This document shows, piece after piece, positions 38,674 through 49,644 of a stretch of 64,000 bases of DNA (position 1 is the first letter of the stretch; the number at the start of each line of letters is the position of its first letter). The stretch is from Phytomonas francai (lineage: Eukaryota; Euglenozoa; Kinetoplastea; Trypanosomatida; Trypanosomatidae): assembly GCA_001766655.1 (NCBI GenBank), contig MJCC01000001.1, positions 1,632,951-1,696,950 on the forward strand. The letters are read 5' to 3'. Under the pieces are notes generated by a model. It was given only the letters and a program-made list of their open reading frames with translations, made no database searches and had not been told where the DNA came from. The position numbers and the translations under genes were made by a program.

Positions 38674-38700
38674 TCCTTTTCTCCTTTCTTCGTCTTTTAG
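38674..38700 (+). promoter_or_regulatory. Probable trans-splice acceptor
   Basis: An almost pure pyrimidine tract (TCCTTTTCTCCTTTCTTCGTC core) ends in TTTTAG at 38700, 25 bases before the ATG of the giant LRR/WD40 gene. It is among the cleanest pyrimidine-AG signals in the window. Confidence 0.55.
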
Positions 38701-38725
38701 GTGTGTTTACCGTTTCCTGTCAGGC

Positions 38726-41700
38726 ATGGATAAAGATTTTAAGGTTCTTTCCTTAGAGGATTATAAGAAGCGGATGAAAGCCGCATCCGCGAATATCAGC
38801 GTTTTATCCTCCAAGACGTTGCAAAAAGTCAGAATAGCCGAATCTGAGGTGAATTCGATTGTTCCTCCCGCTTCTTGTACTCATTCCGACAATGATTCGC
38901 ACCAGACGGATGCCAGCAGTGAATTTTTGAACAACTGTCGTGCTCTTAATATAAAACCCAACACTCTTCTTCTTCAAAAAGCAGAGGCTATCCGCAATGA
39001 TAAGGTTGTGAAATTGGCTGAAAACTACATTGGGAGTATTGCATTCCAGGCCCTTGCGCCGCTGATCGCGAAGAATCCGAACCTCCAAATGCTGTATGTC
39101 CCGAATAACGGGTTGAACAACAACGCTGTGGTGTTTCTTTGCCGTTCGCTGAAAGGTCATGCGAGTCTGAGGTTGCTTGATTTATCGGGAAACCACGACC
39201 TTTCCCTCCCCGGCGGGCTCGCGCTCTTGACGTTTGTGAGGCAATGCCCCTCCTTAGTTCATGTTGAGCTCGGGAATACTCAAGTTCCCAACGAAGTCAT
39301 CACTAAAATTACAAAGGCATGCCACCTAAAGGCATTTGAACCCCAACAGGGCAAACCATATCCGGATTCTCTTTCGCCGTTGCCAAGTCATGCCACGGCC
39401 GCGGATCTGTCAAAGCGGCATAAATCTCCGAGTCCCCCCCTTATCCCAACTCGTCTGCAGCCAATCGTCGAGGCTAAAGCGGACCGATCCGATGCCGCCT
39501 CTACGGCGTGGGGCCTGAAAGAGCGTCAGCTCCTCGCGCAATTAGAAGAGCGTCTGCGGAGTTCAAACGCCACTAAAACGCTTGCGGATGCCTCAGCGCT
39601 GCCGCCGGCGGATCCGAATACGGGTTGGAGGGTCGTTGAGGTGGCGATTCTCGCCCCGCCGCGGCTATTTCACTCCGAACTCCAGCAGCTCCTCCGCGTT
39701 GTCTTTCCTCGCCTGAACGACGAGCTCCACGGGTACCAAATTCTTCTTCTTCCGCTTGTTGTGGGCTGCGGGGGGGTTGAGGGGTGTGACCCCCCCCCCT
39801 CCTCCACCACCCCATCCTCGTCGACATCTCTGCCAAAAGGGGTTATCGGGCCGGAATTTCGTTATCTGCGGCTCATCCCCCCGTGCGATATCCTCGCCGA
39901 CGTCCGGCGGTCGCGATTCCTGACGATTGAGCTGCTCGGGGATCGTCAGGGCGATTACGAGTTGACGGCGTCGAGCTTTCAGCGGAATGCGCGGCCGGCG
40001 GGGGGGGCGGCGGACGGCGCCGCGCCCTTTCGCCCGGTTCTCTACGCCGCGCACGCGCTCGCGGCGGCGCGCAGCCGACATCGCGTCGTGGCGCTCCGCA
40101 GGGATACGAAATTCATGGGCGTCCCGCCCGCCCTCGCGGGGCTGCTTTCCGCGGAGCCTCGCGTCGAGAACCCCGATATTTACCACGACCTCGTCAAAAA
40201 GGTCCTGCCGTCGTTCGCCGGCGCGCGGCCTTTTGAGTTCGTCTACGATCGCGCGGTCGAGGAGCGGGCGTGGGGCGAGCACCTCAGCTTCCGCGCGGGC
40301 GTCCTCGCCGAGCTGCCGATGCCGGAGCTCTTCGTCGGCCCGTACCCCTGCTCATTTGAGAAGATCGACGATTTCGGGAATGTCTGTCTGGGCGATCTCG
40401 ACGAGTTCGCCCAGGCGATCTACCAACGCCTCCGTTTGCTCATCTTCTCCGCCTTGCCGTCGACGAAAGACGTCGAGGGGGCGGACCCGTCCGAGAAAAG
40501 TCGCTGGGATCTGCGCCTTTTGGACGACGCCCTCGAACAGCGCGGAGGGGCGAAGGCCACGATGAATCTGATCACCGCCAGCGGTGGGGTCAAAAAGGCG
40601 CTCAGCGATCAACTCAATCTTTATCTCATCAGCCCCATCAGCCGAAATAGCTTTGCGGTTTGCGCGAACGATAACGCGATGCTGTCGGCGGTCCTGGCCA
40701 CCACGGCGACCACGGCGGTCAAACGCTTTGAACGCGATTCCGCCATCTCCGCGAGTGATCTCTCGCAAGGCCACATTTTCGCCGGGGTCGCGTTTTATTC
40801 CACCCGGACGACGTTATTCGAGGAGGAGCCGACGGACCTGCACGCCGTGATGCGCTCCATCCTCACGCAGCTCACCACCAGCCCGGAGGTTTTGCGGTAC
40901 CTCGCTCTGGAGGTGGATACGGAGCGACTCCAAGGCTTTTTTATCAAATTTCTCTCCGGCCGAAGCGCGGCGGAATCGAAGGTCCGCTTAAAAAGCATCA
41001 TGCGCTCTCAAACAGACGATCTCGAGGAGGACTTGCCGATCCCCGACTGCGATACGACGACGCTCGCGATGCCGGGCGAGGGAGGGCAGGACAGAAGCGT
41101 AAAAGCCACGACGCCAACCACAACGACGACGACCACCACCACTATTTCCACGTCGTCTAATACACTTATAAAGATGACTTTACAGCCAGAGCGGATTTTT
41201 GCCGTGATTTTGGACGGCATCGATGATATTGACGCCCCTGTAAAGCCCTGTGAGGCGCTTTACGCGGCCCGGGATGGGGAGAATCCCTTTAATCGCACTG
41301 AAAAAGCCAACGAACGGCGAAAAAAACCCCGTCCGTTGTCGGCTTCGCGTTTTGGCCGGGGAAAGATTTCAACTGAGGAGCTTTTACCGAGGTACCTTGC
41401 GCGGAATGTGCGCGTCCTTCTCAGCTGTGGAGTAGGTTCTGGAAATGAAAATGGCCAGACTTCCAGGGATAAACTACAGGGCCTGGATCGGGATAGCATG
41501 GAGGTGTTGAATATCGGACTTAATAGCGTGCACAACGTGGAGCGATTACTAAGCCCCGCCGTGCTCGCCAAATTGGGGATTTCCCTCACCGATGACGAGG
41601 TCGATCTTGCCCGGTATAAACACGACATCCAACAAAACCCGGAATACTTAAACTACCTCATTGACGAGCTTTGTATTAACGCGGAGGAGGCTGGGAGTTT

Positions 41701-44113
41701 GTCCACGACACAGCTCTTAAATCAGCTTCCAAATACGATCGAAGAGATGACAAAGCGTGTTTACGACCGACTTGTGGATCACTTTGGGAGCAGCTTGGTT
41801 TACCGCATGTTTGGCCTACTTCGGGTGGCGCGCTGGGGGATTCCCGAGCTTCACCTGCGCATGCTTACAAAGCTACCCCCGCAGCGATTCCGCCAAATGC
41901 TCCGCTATACGCGTGTGGTGACCGAGCTCTCTCGGCTTTTTTATCTAAAGTACATCGAAAGCGACCGCGATCTGCCGAACAGCGCTGTGCGTTTGGCGTC
42001 GCCGGCTTTCAAAGCGTTTCTATCGCACCTTGAAAAGAAGCCTTGTAAGGCCTACGCCTCCTACCCACGGCCGACTTTCCACGACAAGGCCGCCCCGCCG
42101 CCCGACAGTGCGCAAATCGATCGTAGCGTTTGGCACGAGCACCTCGCGAAGTATTACCTCTCGATTGCGCAAAAGAGCCTGGAGGGATCGGCGCTCCTTT
42201 CCTGCCCCTCGGCGGATAATAATTCCTCGACGAGCAGCCTCAGCCCCTACGAGCGGCACGCCGTGAAGGAGCTGCCCTACCACCTCGCGCAGGCCGAAAT
42301 GTGGGGCCTCTTCGACGCCGTGGTGCTCTCGGTGCCGTACCTCGTCCTCGTCTACCGCCATAACCTCGCCTACGCCTACCTGCGCGAGTTGATCGCCGCG
42401 TTTAACCTCCGGCATGGGGGGTTTGTGGAGGGGGCGGGGGGGGGCGAGGCGATGCCGCTTTCCCTCCGGCGCCTCCGCGAGTACGTCTTTTTCGTGCGCG
42501 AAAAGAGCCGCGTGCTCCTGCGGGAGCCGGGGATGGTCGTGCAGGCATGCGTGGAGCGGCCGCGCGGCGGGGGGGGCGGGGTGTGGGCCGACGCGCGCGG
42601 CCTCCTCCTGCGCGTCCGCGAGCTTGCGAGGGGGGGGGCGGCGGGGGTTTTCTTTCGCGCCCTCCCCGCCGGCGGGGCCCACTTCGGCCCGCTGGCCGCC
42701 CTCCGATTCACGCCGAATGGCCGCTTTCTCATCTCCGGCGGCGCGGACCGCGCGGTCTGCTGGCGGGACCCCGCGCGCGCCGCCGGGGTGCTCTTCCGCG
42801 CGCGATCGCCGTCCGCCGGGGTCGCCGGCCTCGTCTGCTGTCGGGCGAACAGCGCGTACGTCGGGGCGCTGCTCGAGGACCGCGGCTTTCACGTCTACGA
42901 CGCGGCGAGCGGGTCGCTGGTCTCCGCCCACGGCGCGCGCGAGACCGCCCGCGGGCTCCGCTCGACGGCGCCGATCGCCGCCGTTCACTTCTCCCCCCGC
43001 GGGCGCTACTTTTTTCTCGCCTCCGAGGACCTCGCGGTCGGCGTCTACGCCTCCGAGAGCGCGGGGCTGGTCGCGGAGCTCGGCTGGCGGGATCTCCTGC
43101 GCTGCCCGGCGGGCCCGTCGGCGCCCGGGGGCTCGATCTACGCGCGGCGGGGCTTCCTTCACGTCCTCCCGCACCCCACCCTCGACGAGGTCTTCGCCTG
43201 CATCGTCAACGAGAAGATGCTTCTTTGGCGGGTGGCCGACAGCAAAGACGCGTGCGTTCCGATATCCAACGAACTCCTCCCGCTTTCCGGGCGGGTGCGG
43301 CAGGCGGAATGGTTGCCGATCGAATCCCGGCAAAAGGCCGCCATCCCCTCCTCCCCGGATCGCGCGGACGCGGTCAGGCTGGCCGAGACGGAGGGCCCTT
43401 CTCTGCCCTATATCCTGCTAACCTATGTCGAACACGGGCGAAGTGCGGAGCTATTCGACCTCGATCGCTGCCGAATCATACGCAGCTTCGCGCTCCCTTT
43501 AGAAATGACCTTTGTGCGGCACTTTGTCTGCTCGGACGATCACGCTCGTTTGGCGCTGGATACGTCGGACGGGGAGGTTCTGATTTATCCATTACAGGGT
43601 GGGGCTATGGGCTCTGCCTCTTCGGTCTCGCCCGCCCTGTCCGATAAAGGCGACGACAATGGGGAGGAGCCTCGTATGCAGGTCGTTTCGCCCTATTTTT
43701 GCATTAACGTCTTCGGAAGTCCCCAACATTGCTCTCAGCAAACTTTTTCGAGCTTGGCCTTCTACGAAGGTAGCTCTGCGCTGCTGACGCTTGGAAATGG
43801 GGTCGAGCTCAAGTACTGGGAGCTTCCCACAGTGCATGCGAATAAGAAGCAGATCGATCGGACGGGTTTCCCAAATGATACGGATGATGACGGCGACGTC
43901 AAGAGCGAATACAGCTGCCAAACGATCTCCAAACCACATGGGCGAATTCTGCTTCCTCGGCCAGCGCGGTGCTGGTGTACGGCACCCACTAGAACAATTG
44001 AAAAGGGCATGGATACGTCGGATTCCACCACAGTCGAGGAGGACGCTAAATGTAGTATCGCTGTGGGTGATGAAAAGGGCTGTGTAACGCTTTTCAGCAT
44101 CTGGAAGCCGTAG
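38726..44113 (+). CDS. LRR / NACHT-like STAND / WD40 giant protein without Walker A
   Basis: A 1795-residue protein. Residues ~90-205 are leucine-rich repeats of the NLR type (LRLLDLSGNHDLSLPGG). Residues ~300-600 match the N-terminal region of TEP1/NWD1-like proteins (VVFPRLNDELHGYQILLLPL). A NACHT-like module follows: the P-loop position reads CANDNAMLS (~645), with no G-x4-GK[ST], although a Walker B-like ILDGIDDID (~829-836) and the helical region after it (YLNYLIDELCINAEEAGSL, RVYDRLVDHFGSSLVYRM) are kept. From ~1290 to the end come WD40-type blades (LRFTPNGRFLISGGADRAVCWRD). STAND proteins act as NTP-driven assembly switches; here NTP binding is doubtful. In other eukaryotes such LRR/NACHT/WD40 proteins sense signals or scaffold complexes. 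Parts of the gene (39590-40560, 42050-43200) are very GC-rich. A short Thr run encodes a low-complexity spacer (~800). Confidence 0.75.
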   Translation: MDKDFKVLSLEDYKKRMKAASANISVLSSKTLQKVRIAESEVNSIVPPASCTHSDNDSHQTDASSEFLNNCRALNIKPNTLLLQKAEAIRNDKVVKLAENYIGSIAFQALAPLIAKNPNLQMLYVPNNGLNNNAVVFLCRSLKGHASLRLLDLSGNHDLSLPGGLALLTFVRQCPSLVHVELGNTQVPNEVITKITKACHLKAFEPQQGKPYPDSLSPLPSHATAADLSKRHKSPSPPLIPTRLQPIVEAKADRSDAASTAWGLKERQLLAQLEERLRSSNATKTLADASALPPADPNTGWRVVEVAILAPPRLFHSELQQLLRVVFPRLNDELHGYQILLLPLVVGCGGVEGCDPPPSSTTPSSSTSLPKGVIGPEFRYLRLIPPCDILADVRRSRFLTIELLGDRQGDYELTASSFQRNARPAGGAADGAAPFRPVLYAAHALAAARSRHRVVALRRDTKFMGVPPALAGLLSAEPRVENPDIYHDLVKKVLPSFAGARPFEFVYDRAVEERAWGEHLSFRAGVLAELPMPELFVGPYPCSFEKIDDFGNVCLGDLDEFAQAIYQRLRLLIFSALPSTKDVEGADPSEKSRWDLRLLDDALEQRGGAKATMNLITASGGVKKALSDQLNLYLISPISRNSFAVCANDNAMLSAVLATTATTAVKRFERDSAISASDLSQGHIFAGVAFYSTRTTLFEEEPTDLHAVMRSILTQLTTSPEVLRYLALEVDTERLQGFFIKFLSGRSAAESKVRLKSIMRSQTDDLEEDLPIPDCDTTTLAMPGEGGQDRSVKATTPTTTTTTTTTISTSSNTLIKMTLQPERIFAVILDGIDDIDAPVKPCEALYAARDGENPFNRTEKANERRKKPRPLSASRFGRGKISTEELLPRYLARNVRVLLSCGVGSGNENGQTSRDKLQGLDRDSMEVLNIGLNSVHNVERLLSPAVLAKLGISLTDDEVDLARYKHDIQQNPEYLNYLIDELCINAEEAGSLSTTQLLNQLPNTIEEMTKRVYDRLVDHFGSSLVYRMFGLLRVARWGIPELHLRMLTKLPPQRFRQMLRYTRVVTELSRLFYLKYIESDRDLPNSAVRLASPAFKAFLSHLEKKPCKAYASYPRPTFHDKAAPPPDSAQIDRSVWHEHLAKYYLSIAQKSLEGSALLSCPSADNNSSTSSLSPYERHAVKELPYHLAQAEMWGLFDAVVLSVPYLVLVYRHNLAYAYLRELIAAFNLRHGGFVEGAGGGEAMPLSLRRLREYVFFVREKSRVLLREPGMVVQACVERPRGGGGGVWADARGLLLRVRELARGGAAGVFFRALPAGGAHFGPLAALRFTPNGRFLISGGADRAVCWRDPARAAGVLFRARSPSAGVAGLVCCRANSAYVGALLEDRGFHVYDAASGSLVSAHGARETARGLRSTAPIAAVHFSPRGRYFFLASEDLAVGVYASESAGLVAELGWRDLLRCPAGPSAPGGSIYARRGFLHVLPHPTLDEVFACIVNEKMLLWRVADSKDACVPISNELLPLSGRVRQAEWLPIESRQKAAIPSSPDRADAVRLAETEGPSLPYILLTYVEHGRSAELFDLDRCRIIRSFALPLEMTFVRHFVCSDDHARLALDTSDGEVLIYPLQGGAMGSASSVSPALSDKGDDNGEEPRMQVVSPYFCINVFGSPQHCSQQTFSSLAFYEGSSALLTLGNGVELKYWELPTVHANKKQIDRTGFPNDTDDDGDVKSEYSCQTISKPHGRILLPRPARCWCTAPTRTIEKGMDTSDSTTVEEDAKCSIAVGDEKGCVTLFSIWKP

Positions 44114-45090
44114 ATGGAAATATATATATATATATATATATATATTGATTCCAGTTTAAAAATGGGCAAGGCTGAACCAAACGGATCGTTCCAATTTTGT
44201 CTACTTGGATGGATAGAGATGGTGGCGTACCGAGAATATGTGTATTCTTCAAAATTTAAGTATAGAAAATGATGTAATATAGCCCCCCTACCTTCTTCTT
44301 TTGCACCAATGTATTGCTTCTTTTCGCATCAATTATATATTCGGCGGATTCTTTTTTTGCCAATCATGAGGTCCTTTGGGGATCAGGGGTATCCAAAGAA
44401 GGGTAAAACAGGCGATAACCTCTTTCCCACTTTTCTCAACAGATATTATTGCGAATACCAACTATAGGCTTTACCCAGCTTTGCTTTTAGTTTTAGAACG
44501 ATTTTGCTTTTTCCCCCCGATTTCTTTTTTCTTTTTTTTTTTCCTCTCTCAAGAAAGATCGGCAAGTTCGATTAAATTTTAACTTATTATTCCATTTTCT
44601 TCCTTCATCTACATCTTTTTTTTCATTGAAAATTTTCCAATTGCCTGGTATATCTCTACATAGAGTTATTCATGGATCTGGTATTGGCCTGGATATAATT
44701 ACCTTTTCATATTTTACCACATTATATCTAGTTAATTAGCTGTTCTCCTTTTTCATTTTTTTTTCTCCCTAATTTTAGGTCATTGCTTTTCAAATTCGTT
44801 AAGTCCTTTGACGTGACTGACAGAAAGTACTTTGTTTTAGCTGTCGTAATACCATTTAATTAGGGCGCAAAGAGAACCACACATTTCGTTCGCTTTCGTA
44901 CAGTAGACTCTTTGATATATATATATATATATATAGCCAATAAAAGGGTCCATTAAAGTTGACCAATATCAACATTGGCGTTATTTTCTCTTATTCTTCT
45001 CCCCCCCTCTCCCCGCGAAACACGTATGGTAAATATCAATATTTGAAAGATTAAACAACTTATACAGTCAATATTGCTATTTTTACGTCG
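44114..45090. other. AT-rich intergenic region
   Basis: No gene seen. AT runs at 44120-44147 (immediately after the stop) and 44915-44935. A long pyrimidine tract at 44980-45016 precedes the protease gene and may specify its trans-splicing, with AG at about 45050. Confidence 0.6.
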
Positions 45091-47924
45091 ATGCAAAATA
45101 ATCATAAGGCCGCATCAACGTTACTTTCTAGTCCGGCGAAGTCTACTAAAAAAACAGAGAAAGCACACATTGTTTCTCTTAATGGTACTTCTTTCACTCC
45201 TATAGAGCAGCAGCCTGTCTCGGATTCGAAACCCGATAATGCTTCAAAAATCTTCACCCCGTCCAAAAAAAACCTTTCTCCTCTAATTTCCCCTCCCCCC
45301 CCGATCCCAACCCAGGCTTTACCCTCCTTCAATGAGCCTACAAAGTTCTATTATTCAAGCACAAAATCCTCGCCAGTGGTAAGGTGTGTGAACGAAAATG
45401 ATAGCATTGCGTTCGTTCAGCCCTTTGATAAGCAGAGGGAGAGCTCCTTGCGTTATCTTCCAGTAGAGACCCCCTACCCGATCACCGTGTACTCGGGAAG
45501 CGGACGACAGAAGGGGAGCTTCGAGGACTTTACGAGCGAGAGGGCAGCGCGAACGAAGCATTTCAGGTCGTGGACGAATATCGTTGATCGCAACCCCGTC
45601 TGCGCTAGCAATAGCTCAACGCCGTCGAGCTCGCGGAGCTGCTCCCGGGGAAAGAAACGGGAGACCTTGAGAGAGGAAGGTGAGAAAGATCAGCCTTTGA
45701 GCCTCCGCTCTCCGAAGTTTAGCACGGATGAAACCCAGGTAAAGGGATCCACAAAACACCCACCAAAGACCCAAAACTCAATGAAAAGCAATCCGATAAA
45801 GGGAGAGAAAACTTCCTTTTCGACAAATCGGATCTTTAGCCCTATTACCGTGGAAAGTAAACGACTGAAGCGGACGTTTGGGGAAGACCACAAAACCTCC
45901 ACTTTTGCGCAAAAAAAACTTCCCAAACCTTCTTCGTGTGCCTTTTCAAATTCCGACTTATTAGGGGATCAGGCCTCTCCTTTAGGAAATTCAACCGCAT
46001 TCCATCGGGAGCTTGCCCTGGCGGGGTTTAAATGCATCGACGTCGATAATGAAGCGCTGACGGTTGAAAAACGGCAACGACTGCTGCGTGATCATGCTCA
46101 CTCTGCGCCTATTTCGAAAATCGAGGAGGATCCGATTCAAAATAAGATGTGTGACCAAACGCAGAATAATGTGTTCCCCACGGTGATTTATTCTGGCTAC
46201 AGCAACGAGAGTTCCTCGGAGGTGATCATTCCCATCTCTCCAGAACTAGAAAATTTGCATTCTTTGAAAAATCCCCCTAAACCGTTAAGATTTGAACGAA
46301 ATTTGCACCCCTTGGAGCCACTTCCGCTTGAACATCGTTTCTCTAAAGATGGCAAGATTTCTACCGTGAAAGAACTTTTCCCGGCTGAGCTGGTAGGTTC
46401 AAGTAATTTTGATTGTACTTGCGCTGAAGAGCCAGATGCGCATTGCATCGATAAACCTCCGAGCGCAGTAGAGAGGGTTGACGGTACGAAAAATGAAGGT
46501 GTGAAGAAGAGCCATCCTCATGCGAGTCCTACGGAAACCGCTTCTCCTTTAAATGCGTTAAATTCAACTTCGGTGGTCGGGGAATCTTCTCGCTTTCAGC
46601 ACACCCCCATTCCTCTTCCTAACTACGGTGACACCTGCTATATGAACGCGACCCTGCAATGCCTCCTTCACACACCCCAACTCCTATCCATGCTGGAGGG
46701 TGACGTCAAGCGAATTGAAAGCGAAGCGGCGAGGAATAGCGCGGAGGCGTCGGGTAAAGAGGACGAGGGAAGAGAAGCGTCTTCGGGGGGATGCGCGCCC
46801 GCTACGAAATCGCTTGTGGGGCTCGCCTTGAGTGATGTGAACGATTCGCCGGAGGAGTTCCTGCGAAAAATCAGGGAGATCGCCGCGGCGCGGAATGAGC
46901 AATTCAACAACGGCCAAAACGACGCGCACGAATTTCTGCGCACGATCCTGCACGAGATCCACGAGGAGATCAACCGGGGCAAGTGCCGCGCCCGCGCGCC
47001 CTACGAGGAGATCAAGAACAACCCGAGCGAGACGGAGGTCGAGGCGATGGCGCGCTGGACGGCGCGCCTGCGGAGCCTGGACGACTCGACGGTGTACGAC
47101 TTCTTCGGCGGCGTCCTGTGCTCACGCAGCGAGTGTCTGTGCTGCGGCAACGTCTCGCGCGCCTTCGACCCGTTCCTCGACCTCCCGCTGCCGCTCGCGC
47201 CCGCGGCCGCGCCGGCGACCCCGCCCACGCGCGGGAAGACGCCGAAGAGCACCAAAGGCTCCGAGCGCGGCGGGGCCTTTGGGTTCTTCGCCAGTGGGGG
47301 GGGGGCGGGCGCGGCCGTGTGTGCCGCTGTGACAGGCACAGGAGGGGGAGGGGNGGGGGGGGGTGCCCCTGTCGCACGGCGCGTGTGACGGCCGAGGCCG
47401 TGGACCTCGTCCTCCGCGCGTCGTACCTGGCGGCGCCGTCGGAGCGGCTGACCGGGGCCAACCGCCTCTTCTGCGAGCGGTGCCGCCGGCAGTGTGACGG
47501 GCGACACCGCGCGCAGGTCGCGCTCTGGCCCCGCGTCCTCGTGCTCTACCTCAAGCGCTTCGACGAGGCCGGCCGGAAGAACGACGCGAAGGTGATCTAC
47601 CCCAACTCCTTCATGCTCGAGGGCAGCCGATATCGGCTCTACGCGCTCTGCTGCCATAGCGGGTCCGAGAGCTCGGGGCACTATACCAACTACGTCGCCC
47701 TCGAACCGAGCGGCGCGCCGAGGGGGGAATCGAGTCAGACGCGGGAAGGGAATAAAGACACGACCCATCTCGATGCAAAGGAGACGCCCCGCGGCAAGAC
47801 ACCTTTCGCGACGCCTATGGAGAAGTGGTATTATTGCAATGACAGTTCTATTACCGAGGTGGACGCCAAAACCGTCTTTTCTGCGCTCGGGAACGTGTAT
47901 ATTCTGTTTTACTATCGACAATAG
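45091..47924 (+). CDS. Ubiquitin-specific protease (USP, C19), one frameshift at an N
   Basis: A deubiquitinase of ~940 residues, read in two frames. The first ~500 residues are Ser/Lys-rich and disordered. The catalytic domain then shows the Cys box YGDTCYMNATLQCL (Cys ~516), the Q-box-like NGQNDAHEFLRTILHEI, a zinc-binding C-x2-C pair (SECLCCG; FCERC), the core strand LVLYLKRFD, the His box SGSESSGHYTNYVAL and KWYYCNDSSITEVD. The frame changes at an N within a run of G (47354): residues before it are in one frame, and from about 47360 onward in the next, ending at TAG 47922-47924. All catalytic elements survive, so a sequencing error is the natural explanation. The first frame alone would stop at 47388. 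USPs remove ubiquitin from substrates; the specific target is unknown. Confidence 0.85.
47354..47354. other. Undetermined base causing apparent frameshift in USP gene
   Basis: A single N lies inside a G-rich homopolymer stretch (47342-47363) exactly where the protease reading frame changes. The assembler probably mis-sized the run. Confidence 0.9.
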
Positions 47925-48453
47925 GAGTGTAATATTCTTGGAGGCGGAGGGGAAATTTTCTTTTTTTGTTTTTAGGGAAAAGAGGAGAGCGTTTCTGCGC
48001 TCTCTTCCCCCGCCCCCCTCCTACCACAATACTTCAATAGGTTTTCTGCATACATTAAATACGACATGATAAAATTAAGACTTTTTCGATTACTAGCACT
48101 TGGATGTTACTTTGTTTGAATCTAGGAAGGGGAGTAGTATTGACATATATTTATTGCTTATTGTTACGAATTCTACTATTGCTTCATGAATATATATATT
48201 GCCTGTTGTCTACATTTCTCCCGATTTCTGTTATACCATTGTCTCTTATTTTCTCTTTTCACAAATTTTTTTTTTTTGAATCCCCGCGCATCTCTCACGT
48301 CACGGTTCGTACAGTATCCGAAAAATAAGAAAGTAAATATTAAAAATACCGATTAGCTATAATTGAATCAACAGATTAAATAATCGGCGATATTCGCAGG
48401 TATTTGTTGCTACTATTATTATTATTTTGATTACTATTATTCACTCATTTACA
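47925..48453. other. Intergenic region
   Basis: AT-rich without a gene. TATTCGCAG ending at 48399 is a plausible acceptor for the sorting nexin gene. Confidence 0.5.
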
Positions 48454-49644
48454 ATGACAGCGGCTGAGAATACGGTTTATGTCACGGTGGATACCCCTAT
48501 TCTCACCATACGAGAGGGTATTTTTGAATCTTCTTACTACGGCTATCCCATTGAGCTCACGCTGCCTGGGGTTTGCATGAATGCGCGTTTTGTTCGCCGC
48601 TATTCGGATTTTGAATCCTTACGCAATCAGCTCTCCGCGGAGCATTGGTATTGTATCGTAGCACCCATCCCTGAAAAGGAATCTTTGCAGGATAAGATTA
48701 CCACAAGCGATTCCGATCATAGTGTGATATTGGAATATCGCCGAATCGCTCTCCGTCGTTTCCTGCTTCGCGTTGCGTATCACCCCATTCTCGGCAAATC
48801 TCCCATTCTAGCGAAGTTCGTCAATGATGAGGAGTGGCGGGAATGCGTGAAGAATCCGATTTGCATGCCATCTTTTTTGTCCTCAAACATTGCGGAGGAT
48901 TTGGTGAAGTCCATACATAATTCCACCGCCGGAAAAGGAGATGGCGTGGAGTATGTGAAACTGCTTAACATAGACACAGAAAACGTAGTAGAGCTGGATG
49001 CTGCATTGGTTGATGGCGTCAGCAGCTACATTGCGCATCTTGAGAGCAATTTACGTAGCCTCCGTGAGCGATTTCACGCCTTGTCGAAACGCCGACAAGC
49101 CGCCGGAGAGGCTTTGCTTGCTTTTTCCGCCTCGTTTGGAGCTCTCGCGGAGGGAGAGGAAGATGCCTTCTTAAGAGAGGCTATTCGTTCCGTCCAAAAG
49201 CACGGGGCGCAGGTTTCCATCGTCTATCAAGAACAGTCGGATAGCGATATGCAGAAGATCGTGAGCACGCTAAGTTACTACGTTGGCGTGTGCGTAGCGG
49301 TACGACAGACACTAGGAAATATCTGGTTGGCGATGAACAAGATGCGGACCTTAACTTTACGTGTTCAGAGTGCCGAAGCGAAGCTCGCGAGCGTGGATTT
49401 GGCGAATATGGAATCCGCACGAAATGCCCTCGCCGCTCTTTCTGCAGAGAAGATGCATCGAGAGCGAGAAATGTGCGGGGTTGAGAAGACCTTTAAAGAT
49501 GAGTTTTGCCGATTTCATCGCGAAAAGCAGTATGATATGCGGGAGCTTTTGAAGGTCTTTGCTGAGCTTGAGGTGGCGTTTGCGAGCAACCTTAAGGATA
49601 AATGGGAAGGGCTGCGCCCTCTCATAGAGGATCTCGCATCCTAA
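48454..49644 (+). CDS. PX-BAR sorting nexin (Vps5/Vps17/SNX type)
   Basis: A 396-residue protein from the ATG at 48454 (MTAAENTVYV); a longer frame starts only with TTG. The PX domain (~5-135) shows the RRYSDFESLRNQL motif whose first arginine and tyrosine contact phosphoinositide, and APIPEKE in place of the usual PP.P.K. The conserved basic RRIALRRFLLRVAYHP helix and KFVNDEEW close the domain. The C-terminal ~220 residues form a long helical region with heptad-like spacing, as in BAR domains (HLESNLRSLRERFHALSKRRQ). These proteins dimerise, bend endosomal membrane and form the retromer's membrane coat. The length fits the family (350-450). Intact. Confidence 0.85.
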   Translation: MTAAENTVYVTVDTPILTIREGIFESSYYGYPIELTLPGVCMNARFVRRYSDFESLRNQLSAEHWYCIVAPIPEKESLQDKITTSDSDHSVILEYRRIALRRFLLRVAYHPILGKSPILAKFVNDEEWRECVKNPICMPSFLSSNIAEDLVKSIHNSTAGKGDGVEYVKLLNIDTENVVELDAALVDGVSSYIAHLESNLRSLRERFHALSKRRQAAGEALLAFSASFGALAEGEEDAFLREAIRSVQKHGAQVSIVYQEQSDSDMQKIVSTLSYYVGVCVAVRQTLGNIWLAMNKMRTLTLRVQSAEAKLASVDLANMESARNALAALSAEKMHREREMCGVEKTFKDEFCRFHREKQYDMRELLKVFAELEVAFASNLKDKWEGLRPLIEDLAS

